Notes: generated by a model not told the origin, from the sequence alone. Counted from the first letter of the stretch, positions 1 through 10,265 are shown. The stretch is DNA of 64,000 nt from Cricetomys ansorgei (GCA_026225945.1 JAMJFZ010003581.1:12567501-12631500), one strand, 5' to 3'. A program made the numbers and translations.

Positions 1-1074
1 AAACAGACAGAGACTCCCAACATACACCAGTAGGTTTATTGTCAGAGAATTAACCCCCATGCTGGCACAACAAGATGAATTCAGAGAAGAATAGGTTCAA
101 ATAAATCCTCCCAGGAAAACTGGTCGCAGGCCAGAGCCAAGGGACACTTCTGGCTGAGCCATGCTCTGTACATATGTTCTGTTATCCTAAATGATTTTAT
201 TTCTAGTTTTAGAGGGAGCCAGAGAAAAAAGGGAAGTGAGTTAAAACTGCCTTCTCCTCACTGAAAGCTGAGGTAACACAGAGGTATTTGGTCGAGAAGC
301 CAGACAGCATGGTAGAACATTCAAGAGCACCTGTTTATGTTTATTTTTTGCCTTCAAGTAATAAAAAAATTGAGTTTCTACTGCCGGAGGCTGCTGCTTC
401 ATGAACATTAGCCACACGCAACGGTTGGAAGGTATCATCTCTCAGGTCAACCCTGTGCTTCTTGTCTCTGTAAATATCTGGCCCTCCTCTATAACCTTGA
501 AAGCTATCTAGGAGCACTACTTGCTGTTTGGTGCCGGTTTAACATAATAGACACCTTTGGGATTGCCTCTGTAATTACAGAAAGGAAAATGATCTTCCTC
601 TTGTTGCTAGCTCCAGTGAATTCAAAGCCGGTGTCTAGATAGCCTTCCTCTCTTCTTCCTTTGGGGGCATCTAGCCGTGTGACACCACATTTCCCGGTGT
701 CGTGTTATTATCACTGTGGCTTTGCATTCTCTCATCTGGGTGTGTGGATGGACAGTGACTCGGAAAGAGAACGAGACGAAGAAGCGGGGACAAGGCCAAT
801 GCAGTGTAGCAGGTGACTCAGAAAGCGTGGCTGATGCTTGAGGCTGCCCCACTGTTTCTCTGTGATTTTTTATGAGCCAGTATTGTTCTCGATTGCCTAA
901 AGAGATGAAGGATGGGATGGATGGTGGCACCAAGCCCCAGTAGGTTTCGTACACCAACAAGTGATACTGTTTTTCAAGCCCACATTTTAAGATCAAAGTC
1001 ACTCTCTGAGCACCCCAGTCTCTAGCCTGAAGCCCCATCACTTCTGAGATGAGTTGTTGAGCCTGTGTGTGGGG
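1..1074. other. Unassigned non-repeat sequence
   Basis: I see no recognisable repeat or exon. The longest frame is 139 codons on the minus strand at 622-1041. It has no motif I know and is not bounded by convincing splice signals. Confidence 0.4.
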
Positions 1075-1250
1075 TGGCAGAAAAGGCCAGTGTGTGTTGG
1101 AGCAAACAGATCCCCGAGTTCAATCTCAACCCCGAGTAATCCTGAGTCGTGGACTTTTAGCCTGATACTTCATGTTGGCCTTTATAAAATGATTGTAATC
1201 TTTTCTAACCTTGCAGGGTGACTCTGAGAATTGAATTATACATAAGTGTA
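1075..1250 (+). mobile_element. MIR SINE fragment
   Basis: The order of blocks follows the MIR consensus: a B-box-like gttcaatctcaaccc, then a cctgatacttcatgttggc block, then tataaaatgattgtaatc and a gactctgagaattgaatt segment. The copy is strongly diverged, as expected for an element that predates the mammalian radiation. Confidence 0.6.
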
Positions 1251-1480
1251 AGATGAGTAGCATACTGCATGGTTAAGAGCAGGAAAAGGCAGTGATAGCA
1301 ACGAGCCCTGACCTGTATAAGGGTCTTTGCTAAAATTTTTATAAAGAGTAAGTCAGTCAACCCTTACAGCATTCCTAGGGTACAGCACCTGCTCTGAAGG
1401 TTCATCTTCCGCACAGAAACACTAAGAGAGGAGAGGAGAGGTATAAGAATGACTCATACATACGAGAATAAAACTCTGAG

Positions 1481-1588
1481 AGCTGGGCTTGGGGTGCGTT
1501 CTTGTACGCTAGCATTCAAGAAGCTGAGGTAGGAGCATTGAAAGCCCAAGGCCAGCCTGAGACCCAACATTAAAACAAACAAAACAGA
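1481..1588 (+). mobile_element. Old B1 SINE (monomer)
   Basis: A degenerate 7SL-derived body: agctgggcttggggtgcg at the head, a tagcattcaagaagctgagg block matching the cagcactcgggaggc region, aaggccagcctgagaccc, then an A-rich tail with interspersed C. It is shorter and more diverged than the B1 at 63.5 kb, so probably an early B1. Confidence 0.7.
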
Positions 1589-1638
1589 GAATAAAACTGG
1601 TGCTGATGGCATTGATGAAGTCTGCAGTTTTAAAGGAT

Positions 1639-1641
<3 letters not shown>

Positions 1642-1677
<36 letters not shown>

Positions 1678-1817
1678 CATACCATGATGTGTGTGGAGGC
1701 CCGGGGATAGCTAGCAGGGGTCTGTTCTCTCCTTCTACCATATCAGGCTCCAGGGTCAAACTCAGGTTGTCAGGCTTGGCAGTGAGTACCTCTGTCTACT
1801 GGCTTCCTGGCCAGCCC
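1642..1817 (-). mobile_element. B3-like tRNA-derived SINE with (TG)n tail
   Basis: On the plus strand a 33-bp (TG)n run is followed by gtgtggaggcccgggg, ctgttctctccttctacca, caaactcaggttgtcaggc and a final ggccagccc. This is the reverse complement of a B2/B3-superfamily SINE whose tRNA-like head (B box cctgacaacctgag on the minus strand) lies at the right end. The TG run is the expanded CA-rich 3' tail. Confidence 0.75.
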
Positions 1818-2120
1818 AGTTTCTAGCATTTGTTAAATGTGTGATAAATAGAAGATCTTACATCAGAGTTTTAAAGTAGATTGTAGATTTTAAAGGAGAT
1901 TGTTTTCATCTTTAGCCTCATTTTGTACTGAATAAAGCAGAGCTGCAAAGAATATTAAAATTTCCCAACCCCCACTGATACACCTACAGCACAACCCCGA
2001 CACCTAAGGCTCAGGGAACACAGCAGAAGAGGGGACAAGAAGATTGTAAGAGCTAGAGGATCAGGACACCTGTTCAAGACAGTGTCTTCTAGACATGACA
2101 AAGATGCTGAACCCATAAAA

Positions 2121-2122
<2 letters not shown>

Positions 2123-2169
<47 letters not shown>
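2123..2169. repeat. (TA)n microsatellite
   Basis: About 23 uninterrupted TA dinucleotides lie inside the L1 3' UTR. The run is long enough to be polymorphic and to extrude as a cruciform. Confidence 0.95.
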
Positions 2170-2172
<3 letters not shown>

Positions 2173-2397
2173 TTCCTAAGCAAGACCTGCATAATAGCAA
2201 CCCCAGTTGACATGGCAATGTGAATGGAGGACTTTCACAAGATCCCACTCCAAGATGAAGAGTTAAAATGCAATCAATGGCTGGCAAGGGAGAGATAGTT
2301 TTCTTCAGGGATGAGCTCTGATAGATTTTCCAACCCCTGGATGACGGTCAGCTCTAAACACATGTGCATTCAAGCAACATTAAATCGATTCGGTAGG

Positions 2398-2398
<1 letters not shown>

Positions 2399-2442
<44 letters not shown>

Positions 2443-2446
2443 TGTG
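2399..2446. repeat. (TG)n microsatellite
   Basis: About 21 pure TG units, then an agtgtgt interruption. It sits at the place in the L1 3' UTR where related copies also carry TG runs. Confidence 0.95.
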
Positions 2447-2668
2447 TAACAATGGTAATTCTAGAAGAGCAGGTCATTAATCCAAGAGGGAGTAGGAGTG
2501 ACACTAGAGGAGTAGGTGGAGGGAGGAGGGAAGGGTGGAAATGATGTAAACATAGTAAAGATACATATATGAAATTTCTCCAAAAACAGAAAATAAACTT
2601 AAAACTTTCTATAAAGCCACACATCTATTTGTGTGGGAATGTGGCTCCCATTTTAGCTCAACCAGGGT

Positions 2669-2850
2669 CCAGTGACATTCAAAGTGTAGCCCTGCCTGTA
2701 GCCTCTGCATCACCTAGGAACTCAAAGAAATGCAAATCACCAGGCCCCACCCAGAATCTAATGAATCAGGAACTGGGAAGACCCAGACCTGTGGTTTACC
2801 AAACTCTGATCTCCATGCCTGTGCAAGCCCAGGGATCGGCATTCTGTGTG
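2669..2850 (+). mobile_element. MER5A hAT-Charlie MITE
   Basis: Diagnostic blocks in order: ccagtgacattcaaagtgtag, gcatcacctaggaactc, gaaatgcaaatcaccaggcccc, acccagaatctaatgaatcaggaact, and ctgatctccatgc near the end. This is the non-autonomous Charlie-derived MER5A found across placental mammals. Confidence 0.85.
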
Positions 2851-2880
2851 AGGATTCAGCAAGCTAACCCTAACCCGTAG

Positions 2881-3918
2881 GTCAATGTGTATCTGTCTAT
2901 CTGCAAAGTAAAATTCCATTTCTTCTGTCTCCATTGTTTACTAGCCCCTCCCATTTTACACACACACATGCACTCATGCACACGCATGCATTCTCGCTCT
3001 CCATTTGTGCTTCTGTATGGTTCCAACAGCAAGAGATTCTAGGCGTGGTGCACACTGGACATGCACTGCTTCTAATCCCTTATAGAGCTTTATTGTATGT
3101 TTTCCACTGGACGTGACCAGCAAGATCGCATCTCCTGCTTCCTTAACTATGGTTGAGCCTCAACACCTCGTGTCCTCTGCTGTACAATGGACAATTATTT
3201 CACCTGTCCTGGAGGTTTGATGGAAATGCACACAGCAGATCAAGGGAAGCAGAAGCCCCACAAGAACGTGTAACTAACTGCTCAACAGACACTCTATTCG
3301 AAAACACACTTTTCTGAAGGGATCGAGCACTATTCTAAAAGATCTACTGAAGATAAAGGTTTTATATTCTGATGGACAGAGGGAAGGCCATACAGAAGGC
3401 ATCCAGTGGCAAAAAGTACCCTCTTCCTGATCCTGTCCTGACCGGAAGTCAGTCACGGGCTTTGATCTAGAAGATAGTGATCTTCTACTTTGCTTCAATA
3501 AGGGCCACACCTTCTGCTTGAACAGGCCATGAATAAGGGACTAACGGATTTGTCTGCTCTGAGTCACTAATGAGCCTTGAAGAAAACAAAAAAATATTCC
3601 TTCATGTCAATTTCTTCTTTTGATTTCACTAGAACCAACCAACTCCTCTAAGCCTCCATTAGTAAAAGCATTTGAGTAGGAATACCCAAGCCTGATGCGT
3701 TTGCCACCAGCCAGCCTTTCCCCTCCACTCCTGACTATACCCCACTTACATTTCCAGGTAGGGAGAGCTAAGTGGCTCCTACATGAGCACTGTCTGGGGC
3801 CATGTGCTGAAAGCCTGAGAAGGGGGCTGAGACTCCATCCTGGAGAGGGAGGTGATATTCTCTGCCCAGTTCTTTCTGGATTTTTATTTTTTTATGATTT
3901 AAGATAACCCAAGGCACA
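2881..3918. other. Unassigned sequence with a short CA/CATG patch
   Basis: A short mixed CACA/CATG patch lies near 2958-2990. No other repeat or exon is recognised. A minus-strand frame of 78 codons at 3274-3510 has no recognisable domain. Confidence 0.4.
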
Positions 3919-4210
3919 TGGGTTACTTTTCTAATTGCTGTAACAAAACACCTGGCAAGAAACAATTTGAGGAAGCAAGTGCTCATCCTTGCTAACAGTT
4001 GAATGGGATCCATCAGGGTAGGAAGGCACAGAGGCAGCAGGTCCGCCAGCCATACCAAATTGCAACCAGGAATCAGAGAGTAACAGGAAGTGAGGAGGGC
4101 TATAAACCTCCAGCCTGGCTTCTGGTAATCTAGTTCCCCAAGGAGGGCTCCATCTCCTAAAAGTTCTAGAACCTTCCAAGCTGTGGGGGACATTTCCCTT
4201 TCAGACCACA
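3919..4210 (-). mobile_element. MaLR LTR (ORR1-like), antisense
   Basis: The plus strand begins ggttacttttctaattgctgtaacaaaac, the reverse complement of a MaLR LTR 3' end. The usual order follows: a diverged block replacing ggtttattttggc, then gaatgggatccatcaggg and a ctcctaaaagttctagaacc block. No internal sequence is attached, so it is a solo LTR or fragment. A 186-codon minus-strand frame at 3768-4328 overlaps it and resembles no known protein. Confidence 0.6.
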
Positions 4211-4750
4211 GGAGCAGTGCAGAAACCAGGGGGCCCTTTGCGAGCTCAGCAGCAGCACCTCCCACTGACCGAGTGGCAGCAACTACATGATTGTTAATGT
4301 CTCCCAACCATGAAGGCTGGAATTCCAAGGCTAGATGTCACAGTGTTGGCTTCTTCTGTGGTCACAGAGGAAGCTTGACTCACCGCAGCCTCTGGTGCTG
4401 AGCTGGCAATTGTAGGCTATGTCCGGTTCTGTGGACCAGCTCAACCTCTGACTTCATCTGATGAAGTGTGTGAATGTCTGTGCATGAGCGTCCCCTTGCT
4501 GTAGACAACAGCACTGGATCAGGGGCTGCCCGGCTACAGTATGACCTTATCGTCAATAATGTCCTGGATTAGTCCACTTTCAATTAAGATGGCATTCTGA
4601 GAATACTAGGGATTTAAGATATCCACATGGGAATTGTAGGGATGGCAAAAATTAATTTTAACAGACGCTGAGTAGAACTGCAAGTCCACCAAGCAGGTAA
4701 TTCTTGCCAGTTCCAACAAGCATGGGCTTGTGTTAGAGAATATTATCCTC

Positions 4751-4987
4751 AGGGCCATGAGGTGGCTGAGCAGGTAAGCACTGCTGCACAACCCCAGTGG
4801 CGTGAGCTTGACGGCCAGAATTCACCTAAAAAGCTTGATGTGGTGGCTGGCATTCGTAATTCCAGCATGCAGATGGCAAGATGAGGACAGGAAAATCTGA
4901 AGCTCACATAAACAGTGAAGTGGCAGAGTTAGCAAGAAAAATTTGCCTCAGACACACTGGAAAAAGAGAACTGACACCTAAAAAGTT

Positions 4988-4989
<2 letters not shown>
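4751..4989 (+). mobile_element. B4A SINE
   Basis: A tRNA/ID-like head (aggtggctgagcaggtaagcactg) is followed by cacctaaaaagcttgatgtgg, the B1-like gtggctggcattcgtaattccagc, and a variable segment running straight into a CA tract. This head-plus-B1 plan is that of B4A. Confidence 0.75.
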
Positions 4990-5028
<39 letters not shown>

Positions 5029-5134
5029 CATGCACACATATGCACAGGAACACACAGACATACATACACATGTTCACACACACACGGACATGCACACATA
5101 TGCACAGGAACACACAGACATACACACACATGTT

Positions 5135-5208
<74 letters not shown>
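4990..5208. repeat. Compound CA tract with tandem 60-bp duplication
   Basis: About 219 bp of CA-rich sequence ending the B4A. Inside it a 60-bp unit starting ggacatgcacacatatgcac occurs at 5026 and again at 5086, differing only slightly (tacataca versus tacacaca). The outer parts are pure (CA)n. Confidence 0.9.
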
Positions 5209-5211
<3 letters not shown>

Positions 5212-5261
5212 AAAGATGTATCCTAAGTAAGGAACAGTAAAAAATTTTTCTTGTTTAAATT

Positions 5262-5392
5262 CAGCATGCACATGAATCACCTAGGGTCCTGCTCCAGTTC
5301 AGCTTTGGGTTCCTTGGTCTCGGGTGGGGTGGAGAACCCATATTTCTAGCCATCATGGAGAGATGCTGCCATTGATACTTTGAGTGGCAACC
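5262..5392 (-). mobile_element. MER5-type hAT MITE, antisense
   Basis: Begins agcatgcacatgaatcacctagg and later shows tttgggttccttggtctcgggtgggg, acccatatttctagcc and actttgagtggc, the reverse-complement order of a MER5 element. More diverged than the copy at 2.67 kb. Confidence 0.65.
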
Positions 5393-5882
5393 CCTGCACA
5401 CAAAATTTTTCTAACAATTCGTTCTTACTGCCGTGTCTATGACTCTTTTTTCTAAGGGCTTACTGGGCACCACTGCTTCTCCTGGACCTGTATTTCACAA
5501 GTAGCCATAGTTTGGGAGACAAAAATGGCCTGATTAACAAAATTCAGTTAGGAAAGCTTGAACGATGTCTGCTGTACCTTGTTTTTTCTGGGCTGTGTCT
5601 CCTGCTAGTTCATATCTTTCGGTTTTTCAATGCTTCATTCTTAACACAATCAGGTCTTTTCTGAGGCTTAATCCTCCTCAGACCCCATCAGAGTCTACCT
5701 GAGGATGGGTCATGCTTTCCTTGGATTATGCCAAAAATGGCTATCCAGACCAGAGGGATCAGCACTACACGTGTTACAAACCGAGTATTAGCATGCAGAC
5801 TATACATTGTGCACGGCAAACTGCTCAATATAGAAACAGCCAAAGGTTACGAAGAGGGAACTCATCCAGGAGAAAACCTCAA
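5393..5882. other. Unassigned sequence
   Basis: No repeat recognised. A plus-strand frame of 62 codons runs from 5712 to 5900 into the adjacent L1 piece and looks fortuitous. Confidence 0.35.
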
Positions 5883-6080
5883 CGGCCAATAAAAATGTGA
5901 AAATGCTTTTGTTCCCATTAGCCATTAGAGAGGCTCAAATTAAAACATTAAAGAAAGATCATGCTCCATTTTTTTTTAGAGGCATGAACATTTAAAACAC
6001 TAATTGATGGCAAGAGTGTGGAGAAGTGGGCACTCAGGTTCATGGACAGGAATATAAATCAGATGCCAGTTGGCTCTGTT
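5883..6080 (+). mobile_element. Old L1 fragment, end of ORF2
   Basis: The blocks cggccaataaaaatgtgaaaatg, cattagccattagagaggc, aaattaaaac, ttgatggcaagagtgtggagaa and ggacaggaatataaatc follow the conserved order near the end of mammalian L1 ORF2. Heavily mutated with no open frame. Confidence 0.65.
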
Positions 6081-6420
6081 GCTGGGTCGCACACGCACAT
6101 TCTGTAGGTCTGTAGGATTCAGCCTCTTCTTTGCATCTGCCCTACAGAAGCCGGCGTGGGTGTGGGAAAGCGCAGAAGATCCTTTAGGGGCTGTAACCGA
6201 GGATTCGTTATTAATCATTACAAAGCACTGCTGACCATCTAAACGTACATACTTAGGGGAACAGACTATACCGCAGACATGCCACACGGCCATTAACGTG
6301 TGTGACGGGACAGCGTCCCTTGACTACTTATAACGGACCCCGTTGTGGTTTTCGTGGATTAACCCCTTAACGCGCACAAAACTTTCCGGGGCGAGTGTCA
6401 TCCTGATCCTACTTGAGAGA
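6061..6420. promoter_or_regulatory. CpG-rich patch meeting the classical CpG-island test
   Basis: By hand count the 360 bp hold 91 C, 92 G and 20 CpG. That gives 50.8% GC and an observed/expected CpG of about 0.86, against the strong CpG depletion of the rest of the window. It passes the old 200-bp / 50% / 0.6 criteria but not stricter ones. It may be an orphan promoter, an unmethylated enhancer or a recently inserted element. No transcript evidence can be read from sequence. Confidence 0.5.
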
Positions 6421-6475
6421 CCCAGAAGCTGAAGTGCAGGAAGTTCAAAGGGCTTGCTCAGCTGTGTCATCCAAC
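6355..6475 (-). mobile_element. Possible MIR fragment, antisense
   Basis: Reads ttaaccccttaacgcgcac, then gagacccagaagctgaagtgcagg and gggcttgctcagctgtgtc, resembling the reverse complement of the MIR core (ttaatcctcacaac, gaggaaactgaggc, acttgcccaaggtc). The CpG content is unusual for such an old element, so the call is weak. Confidence 0.4.
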
Positions 6476-6703
6476 TGCAGTTTTACATACCCTCCCAACC
6501 ATTTCAAGGTGCCATGTTCAGGCCGCCCTGACGGTGAGGGTGCATTAACGAATGTGAAACGGAAGCCATAGGATCATTCACACGGCCCGATGCTATGTAG
6601 TTAGGAACCCCTGAACTTCTATGTGGACGTGTCTAAGGGTATAAAAATAATTGGAGAGTTCTGACAGTCGGGGTTGTTTCTGAAAAGGTGAAGCAAGTAG
6701 ACA

Positions 6704-6895
6704 TGAAGAATGGCAAGATGACTCAGTGGGAAAGCATGCTTGCCTCAAAGCCTGACGACCTGAGTCCGATCCTTGGGATCCATAAGGTACAGGAAAGACC
6801 TAACTGTTTAAATTATCTACTGACTTCTAAGCACGCATCCACAGTCACACTCACACACAACTGTGTGTGAGCACGCGCGAGTGTTCGCGAACACA
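6704..6895 (+). mobile_element. B3-like tRNA-derived SINE
   Basis: Pol III A box in agatgactcagtgggaaagc and B box in cctgacgacctgagtccgatcc, then gggatccataagg, and a cac/cacaca-rich tail ending in an alternating gtgtgtgagcacgcgcg run. It matches the element at 1.64 kb in opposite orientation. Confidence 0.7.
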
Positions 6896-7000
6896 CACTT
6901 CTTTCTAACAAAGAGGGCCTGAGTTTGTGAAGGAGACAAAGGACGTTTTTACTTTCATTTGCAGCAAGTGTTTTTAAAGACCATAGGTTAAAGTTACTGG

Positions 7001-7292
7001 CATGTGTGGGTGACCACGTATGCATGTGTGCGTGCACATGCGTGTGCCTATGTGTGTTCTTGTGGAGGCCGTGGGTCAACATCGAGGGTCTTCCTCTGCT
7101 AGTGCTTGCCTTATGTTTTTGTGAATGGCTCTCTACTGACTCTGGAGGCCACCAATTGACTAGACTTGGCCAGCAAGCTCCCAGGATCTTCCAGTGCTGG
7201 GATTACAGGCACACACACACACCATGCCCAAAATTGATCTGGGTTCTCTTGCTTTCACAGCAAGCACATGACCCATGGAGCCATGTGCTTGG
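7001..7292 (-). mobile_element. B4A SINE, antisense
   Basis: On the plus strand: a TG/CATG-rich tail, cttgtggaggccgtgggtcaac, a diverged centre, agtgctgggattacaggcacac, accatgcccaaaattgatctggg, and gcaagcacatgacccatggagcc. This is a complete B4A in reverse. Confidence 0.8.
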
Positions 7293-8169
7293 CAAGAGGA
7301 TTATACGTTAGTGAGTTATTTGTGGTTAAAATTAATTTTTAAACATCAGTCCTGTGGGGGTTATTTATGAATGCTCTTGTTATTAAACCCGAGGGATAAG
7401 AATAATTTGAGAGAGGTTGTGTCTTACAGGCAGCACGTGTTGTAACATGGCTGGTGGCTGTAGGTGAGATTAGGGATGAGTCCCACATTCTTGGAATTTT
7501 CTGCTAGATACTACAAAATCCTCAGCTGTCTTGCCACCTCAGGATGGTTTTGTTAGGAAGTTGACATCCCCGCCCCTCTGTCTCCTTCCACCTGGGCTGA
7601 GCCATCCCGTAACCAAATGAACATAGACTTGTGAGGGGGCGTGGAGTTTCTAATTGATTTTTATTTATTGAGTGTGCAGATGTACTGAGTGATGCCTGGA
7701 GCAGAGACGACAGATTAAAATAGTCGGTTTGCATTTTTAGGCTGCAGCCAGATGGCCAGTTCGACTTGCTACTGCTTCTAGCACATTCTGATTGGCTGAC
7801 CTGGAAAAGGACATGCGATCGGCGTGTAGCGGGCCTGGCCTCTCCTCCACACTCGCACCCACAGCTTTCACACACACGAGCTCATTTCCGTCCTACGTGC
7901 ACGCTTGGCCTAGAGGACTCAACGACAGCAAATCTCCTCTGTGTGACCTCAGGATTCAAGCCGAAGTGACATTAGAGACGGCGTAGTCTCAACCAATACA
8001 GACTTGCATCTGTGGCAGGTATTTTGGGGGTGTGGATTGTAGACCCACAGAGAAAAGTTAAATAAACTTCCAGGAGAAAACCTTTGAGGTCTTAGGTTGA
8101 GCAAACTCTCCTTAGCTGCTACATTCAGAGAAAGACTACCGTTTGTTTATTGTTTATTGTTTGGGTTCT
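7293..8169. other. Unassigned sequence holding a second CpG-rich patch
   Basis: No repeat recognised. At 7801-7980 a hand count gives 58 C, 43 G and 12 CpG in 180 bp (56% GC, observed/expected about 0.87). Overlapping plus-strand frames of 64-67 codons at 7766-7986 and a minus-strand frame of 117 codons at 7522-7875 cover it. None resembles a known protein. Confidence 0.4.
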
Positions 8170-8314
8170 TTTTTTTGAGACAGGTTTTCATTCTGGAGCC
8201 CTAATTGTCCTGGAACTCACTGTAATCCATTCTGGCTTCTAACTCACAAAGACCTACCTGCCTCTTCCTTCCAAAAGCTGGAACTAAAGGCGTGTACCAC
8301 CGACACGCCTGGCA
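8170..8314 (-). mobile_element. B1 SINE, antisense
   Basis: Starts with a T-run and gagacaggttttcattctgg, then tcctggaactcactgtaatcc, aaagctggaactaaaggcg and ends cacgcctggcag, the reverse complement of B1 from A tail to head. Confidence 0.85.
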
Positions 8315-8770
8315 GGAGCAAGAGTTTTGAAGTGAAAACTTGATGAGCTGTACTTATCAAACTGAAAAGCTTTTTTATTTCAAAAGATAGTGCTAGGATA
8401 ATGAGAGAAAATATTTGCAAAATCATACACTTATTAAAGGGCTTTATGCAGAATATATGAAGCATTATAACTTATAAGAAGATAAACAACCCAATTATAA
8501 AACGAGCAAACAATTTGATAGATGTTTCATCAAAAAAAGAAATATAAATGGCTAATAAACATATCAAATTGCTCAATATCATTAGTCATCATTGGAGAAT
8601 GCAAATTAAAATCACAATAAGAAACCACTCTACTCTCAATAGTGTGGCCTATTTAAAAAGATAGACACTACCAAGTGGTACAAGTATATGTATAGAGAGA
8701 AACTGGGGTCTTCAGACGTTGCTGACAGGAATGTGAAATAGTATAGCTATCTCTGAATCACTGTGGTATC

Positions 8771-8934
8771 TTTTTTGTTTTGTCCGGGGGTGGGAGGTTG
8801 GGGGGTAGTCAAGACAGGGTTTCTCTGTCTATCTGGCTATCCTGGAATTCACTCTGACTGGCCTCAAACTCAGAGATCCACCTGCCTCTGCCTACCAAGT
8901 GCTAGGATTAAAGGCATGCACCACCACCCTAGCA
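8771..8934 (-). mobile_element. B1 SINE, antisense, inside L1M
   Basis: ttttttgttttgtc, caagacagggtttctctg, tcctggaattcactctg, cagagatccacctgcctctg, gtgctaggattaaaggcatg, ccaccctagcag. Flanking ggtatctttt and gtgtctttt may be the target duplication. Confidence 0.9.
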
Positions 8935-9112
8935 GTGTCTTTTAAAACATTAACTTTCCACACTACCTACCAATTCTAGAAATCTGCACAAGAGAAAAAT
9001 ATATGCCCAAATAAAGACTTGTGAACTGACTTTCCTGGCAGCGTTATTCATAGTAACTTAGAACTTAAAACTTAGAATTTCAAGCTCCACTGACTGGTCA
9101 GTGGCTAATATA

Positions 9113-9151
9113 ATAGAATACAGAATACAGAATACAGAATACAGAATACAG
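9113..9151. repeat. Heptanucleotide repeat (AGAATAC)n
   Basis: Five near-perfect copies of a 7-bp unit within the L1M fragment, at a point where the parental L1 reads acaatggaatattattcagc. It probably arose by local slippage. Confidence 0.85.
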
Positions 9152-9239
9152 CTATACAGCAGAATGCTATTAAGCTGTAACAGGCAAGGGTGAAGTATAG
9201 ATGGAAATATTAATATCTCATAACATGGTCAATTGGGGA

Positions 9240-9768
9240 ACAGGAAACAGTCGTGGTAAGCCCCAGTCACTGCAGCTGGGAGGAGTCTCTCTCATGGACT
9301 GACCCAGAGCATGTGGTGTCCAGGTATTTTATTGAGGAAAAGCACTGCCCACCAATACAAAGGACTTGTTGCTTAATGAATAGAACTTCCACAGTGCACC
9401 AACCCCCAACTTCAGCTGGCTGACATGATGCCTTTCTAAGGGGCTGGGCAAAGTATTCTTTGACCAGTGCTTAGGCTGAGGGAGGAGCCCATAAATTTTC
9501 TCCATTAGCGTTAATACAATCAGATGCTTTCAACACAAAGATCTCAGTGGGTAAAGTCCATGGGTCATTGAGTAGATAATTATTGATGCTCCAAATTAGC
9601 ATGCTTTCTGCATTCAAAGAATCCACACCCAGGAAGCTGGTTCCAACAGCTAAGGAAGGTGACCTTCTCACAGTGGCTTTAGCTGCCAGATACAGGAGCT
9701 GTTGTTACTACGGCACAGAAGTGTGTGTAGCTTTATAATATTGAGAATGGTTTAAATATTCCACTACA
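9240..9768 (-). mobile_element. Unnamed LTR-like insertion splitting the L1M
   Basis: L1M sequence stops near 9235 and resumes near 9790. Read on the minus strand the insert starts tgtagtggaatatttaaacc at 9768 and carries an AATAAA signal near 9328-9333, about 100 bp before its end, as in an LTR with a short R-U5. A 66-codon minus-strand frame (9471-9671) spans its centre without a recognisable domain. It could instead be a processed-transcript insertion; I do not recognise the family. Confidence 0.4.
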
Positions 9769-9824
9769 GTGAAGGACTGATACTTGCAATGGTATCTGGG
9801 TCTCAGAAACATGCTAAGTGTGTA

Positions 9825-9970
9825 TGCCAGGCACAGCAATGCACACCTCTAATCCTGGCACTCAGTGGGGAGGCAGAGGCGGGCAAATCTCTGTGCATTT
9901 GAGGCCAGCTTGGTCTACCTAGTGAGTTCTGGGCTGGCCAGAGCCAGAGAATTAGACTTTATCTCAAAGC
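9825..9970 (+). mobile_element. B1 SINE
   Basis: gccaggcacagcaatgcac, cctctaatcctggcactcag, gaggcagaggcgggcaaatc, gaggccagcttggtctacc and an ending tttatctc followed by a CAA-rich tail to about 10009. Confidence 0.9.
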
Positions 9971-10009
9971 AACAACTAAAAATGCCACAATAACAACAAC
10001 AAAACCATA

Positions 10010-10265
10010 CTAGGTAACATAATTCAGATTTGAAAGATTGCATGTTGTATGATTTCATCCGCACAAATGTTCACATCAGAATAACAGATGTTGGGTCAGT
10101 GGCTGTTTGAGCCTGAGAGAGGAAGCAGAGGCTAACTTGAAAAAGGCACGAGGGAACTGTTGGAGGTGATGGAAATGGCTTAAAACCAGAATGTCCACAA
10201 TGTTCAATACATCTACAAAATAATCAATTTTTCTACATTTAGAACCATTGGGGTTTACAGCATGC
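10010..10265 (+). mobile_element. L1M fragment, 3' part
   Basis: Resumes with gcatgttgtatgatttcatcc and continues through ggaggtgatggaaatggc and accagaatgtccacaatg to a caatacatctacaaaataatc end, the 3' UTR of the element begun at 8.3 kb. Confidence 0.65.

Larger units (their letters stand above)
1961..2600 (+). mobile_element. L1 3' UTR (Lx-type), 3' truncated copy
   Basis: The succession of motifs is that of the rodent L1 3' UTR: the cccaacccccactg start, gttcaagacagtgtcttctagacatg, cctgcataatagcaacccc, aagatcccactccaagatg, gagatagttttcttcaggg, a G-rich gtaggtggagggaggagg block, then acatatatgaaatttctc and an A-rich end. A (TA)n run and a (TG)n run are expanded inside it. Only the non-coding tail is present, so there is no reverse transcriptase. 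Confidence 0.75.
8315..9239 (+). mobile_element. L1M fragment (ORF2 end to 3' UTR), 5' part
   Basis: Shows the ordered ancient-L1 blocks: aaacaacccaattataaaacgagc, catcattagtcatcattgg, gaatgcaaattaaaatcac, gctgacaggaatgtgaaat, agcagaatgctattaagctg and a degenerate ctcataacatgg. The same element resumes at about 10.0 kb after two later insertions. No coding capacity remains. Confidence 0.75.

Noticed and set aside
622..1041. 139-codon minus-strand frame
   Set aside because: No domain recognised and no splice or promoter support; within chance expectation for the window.
3768..4328. 186-codon minus-strand frame
   Set aside because: It overlaps an antisense MaLR LTR, shows no known domain, and such frames are expected by chance in 64 kb.
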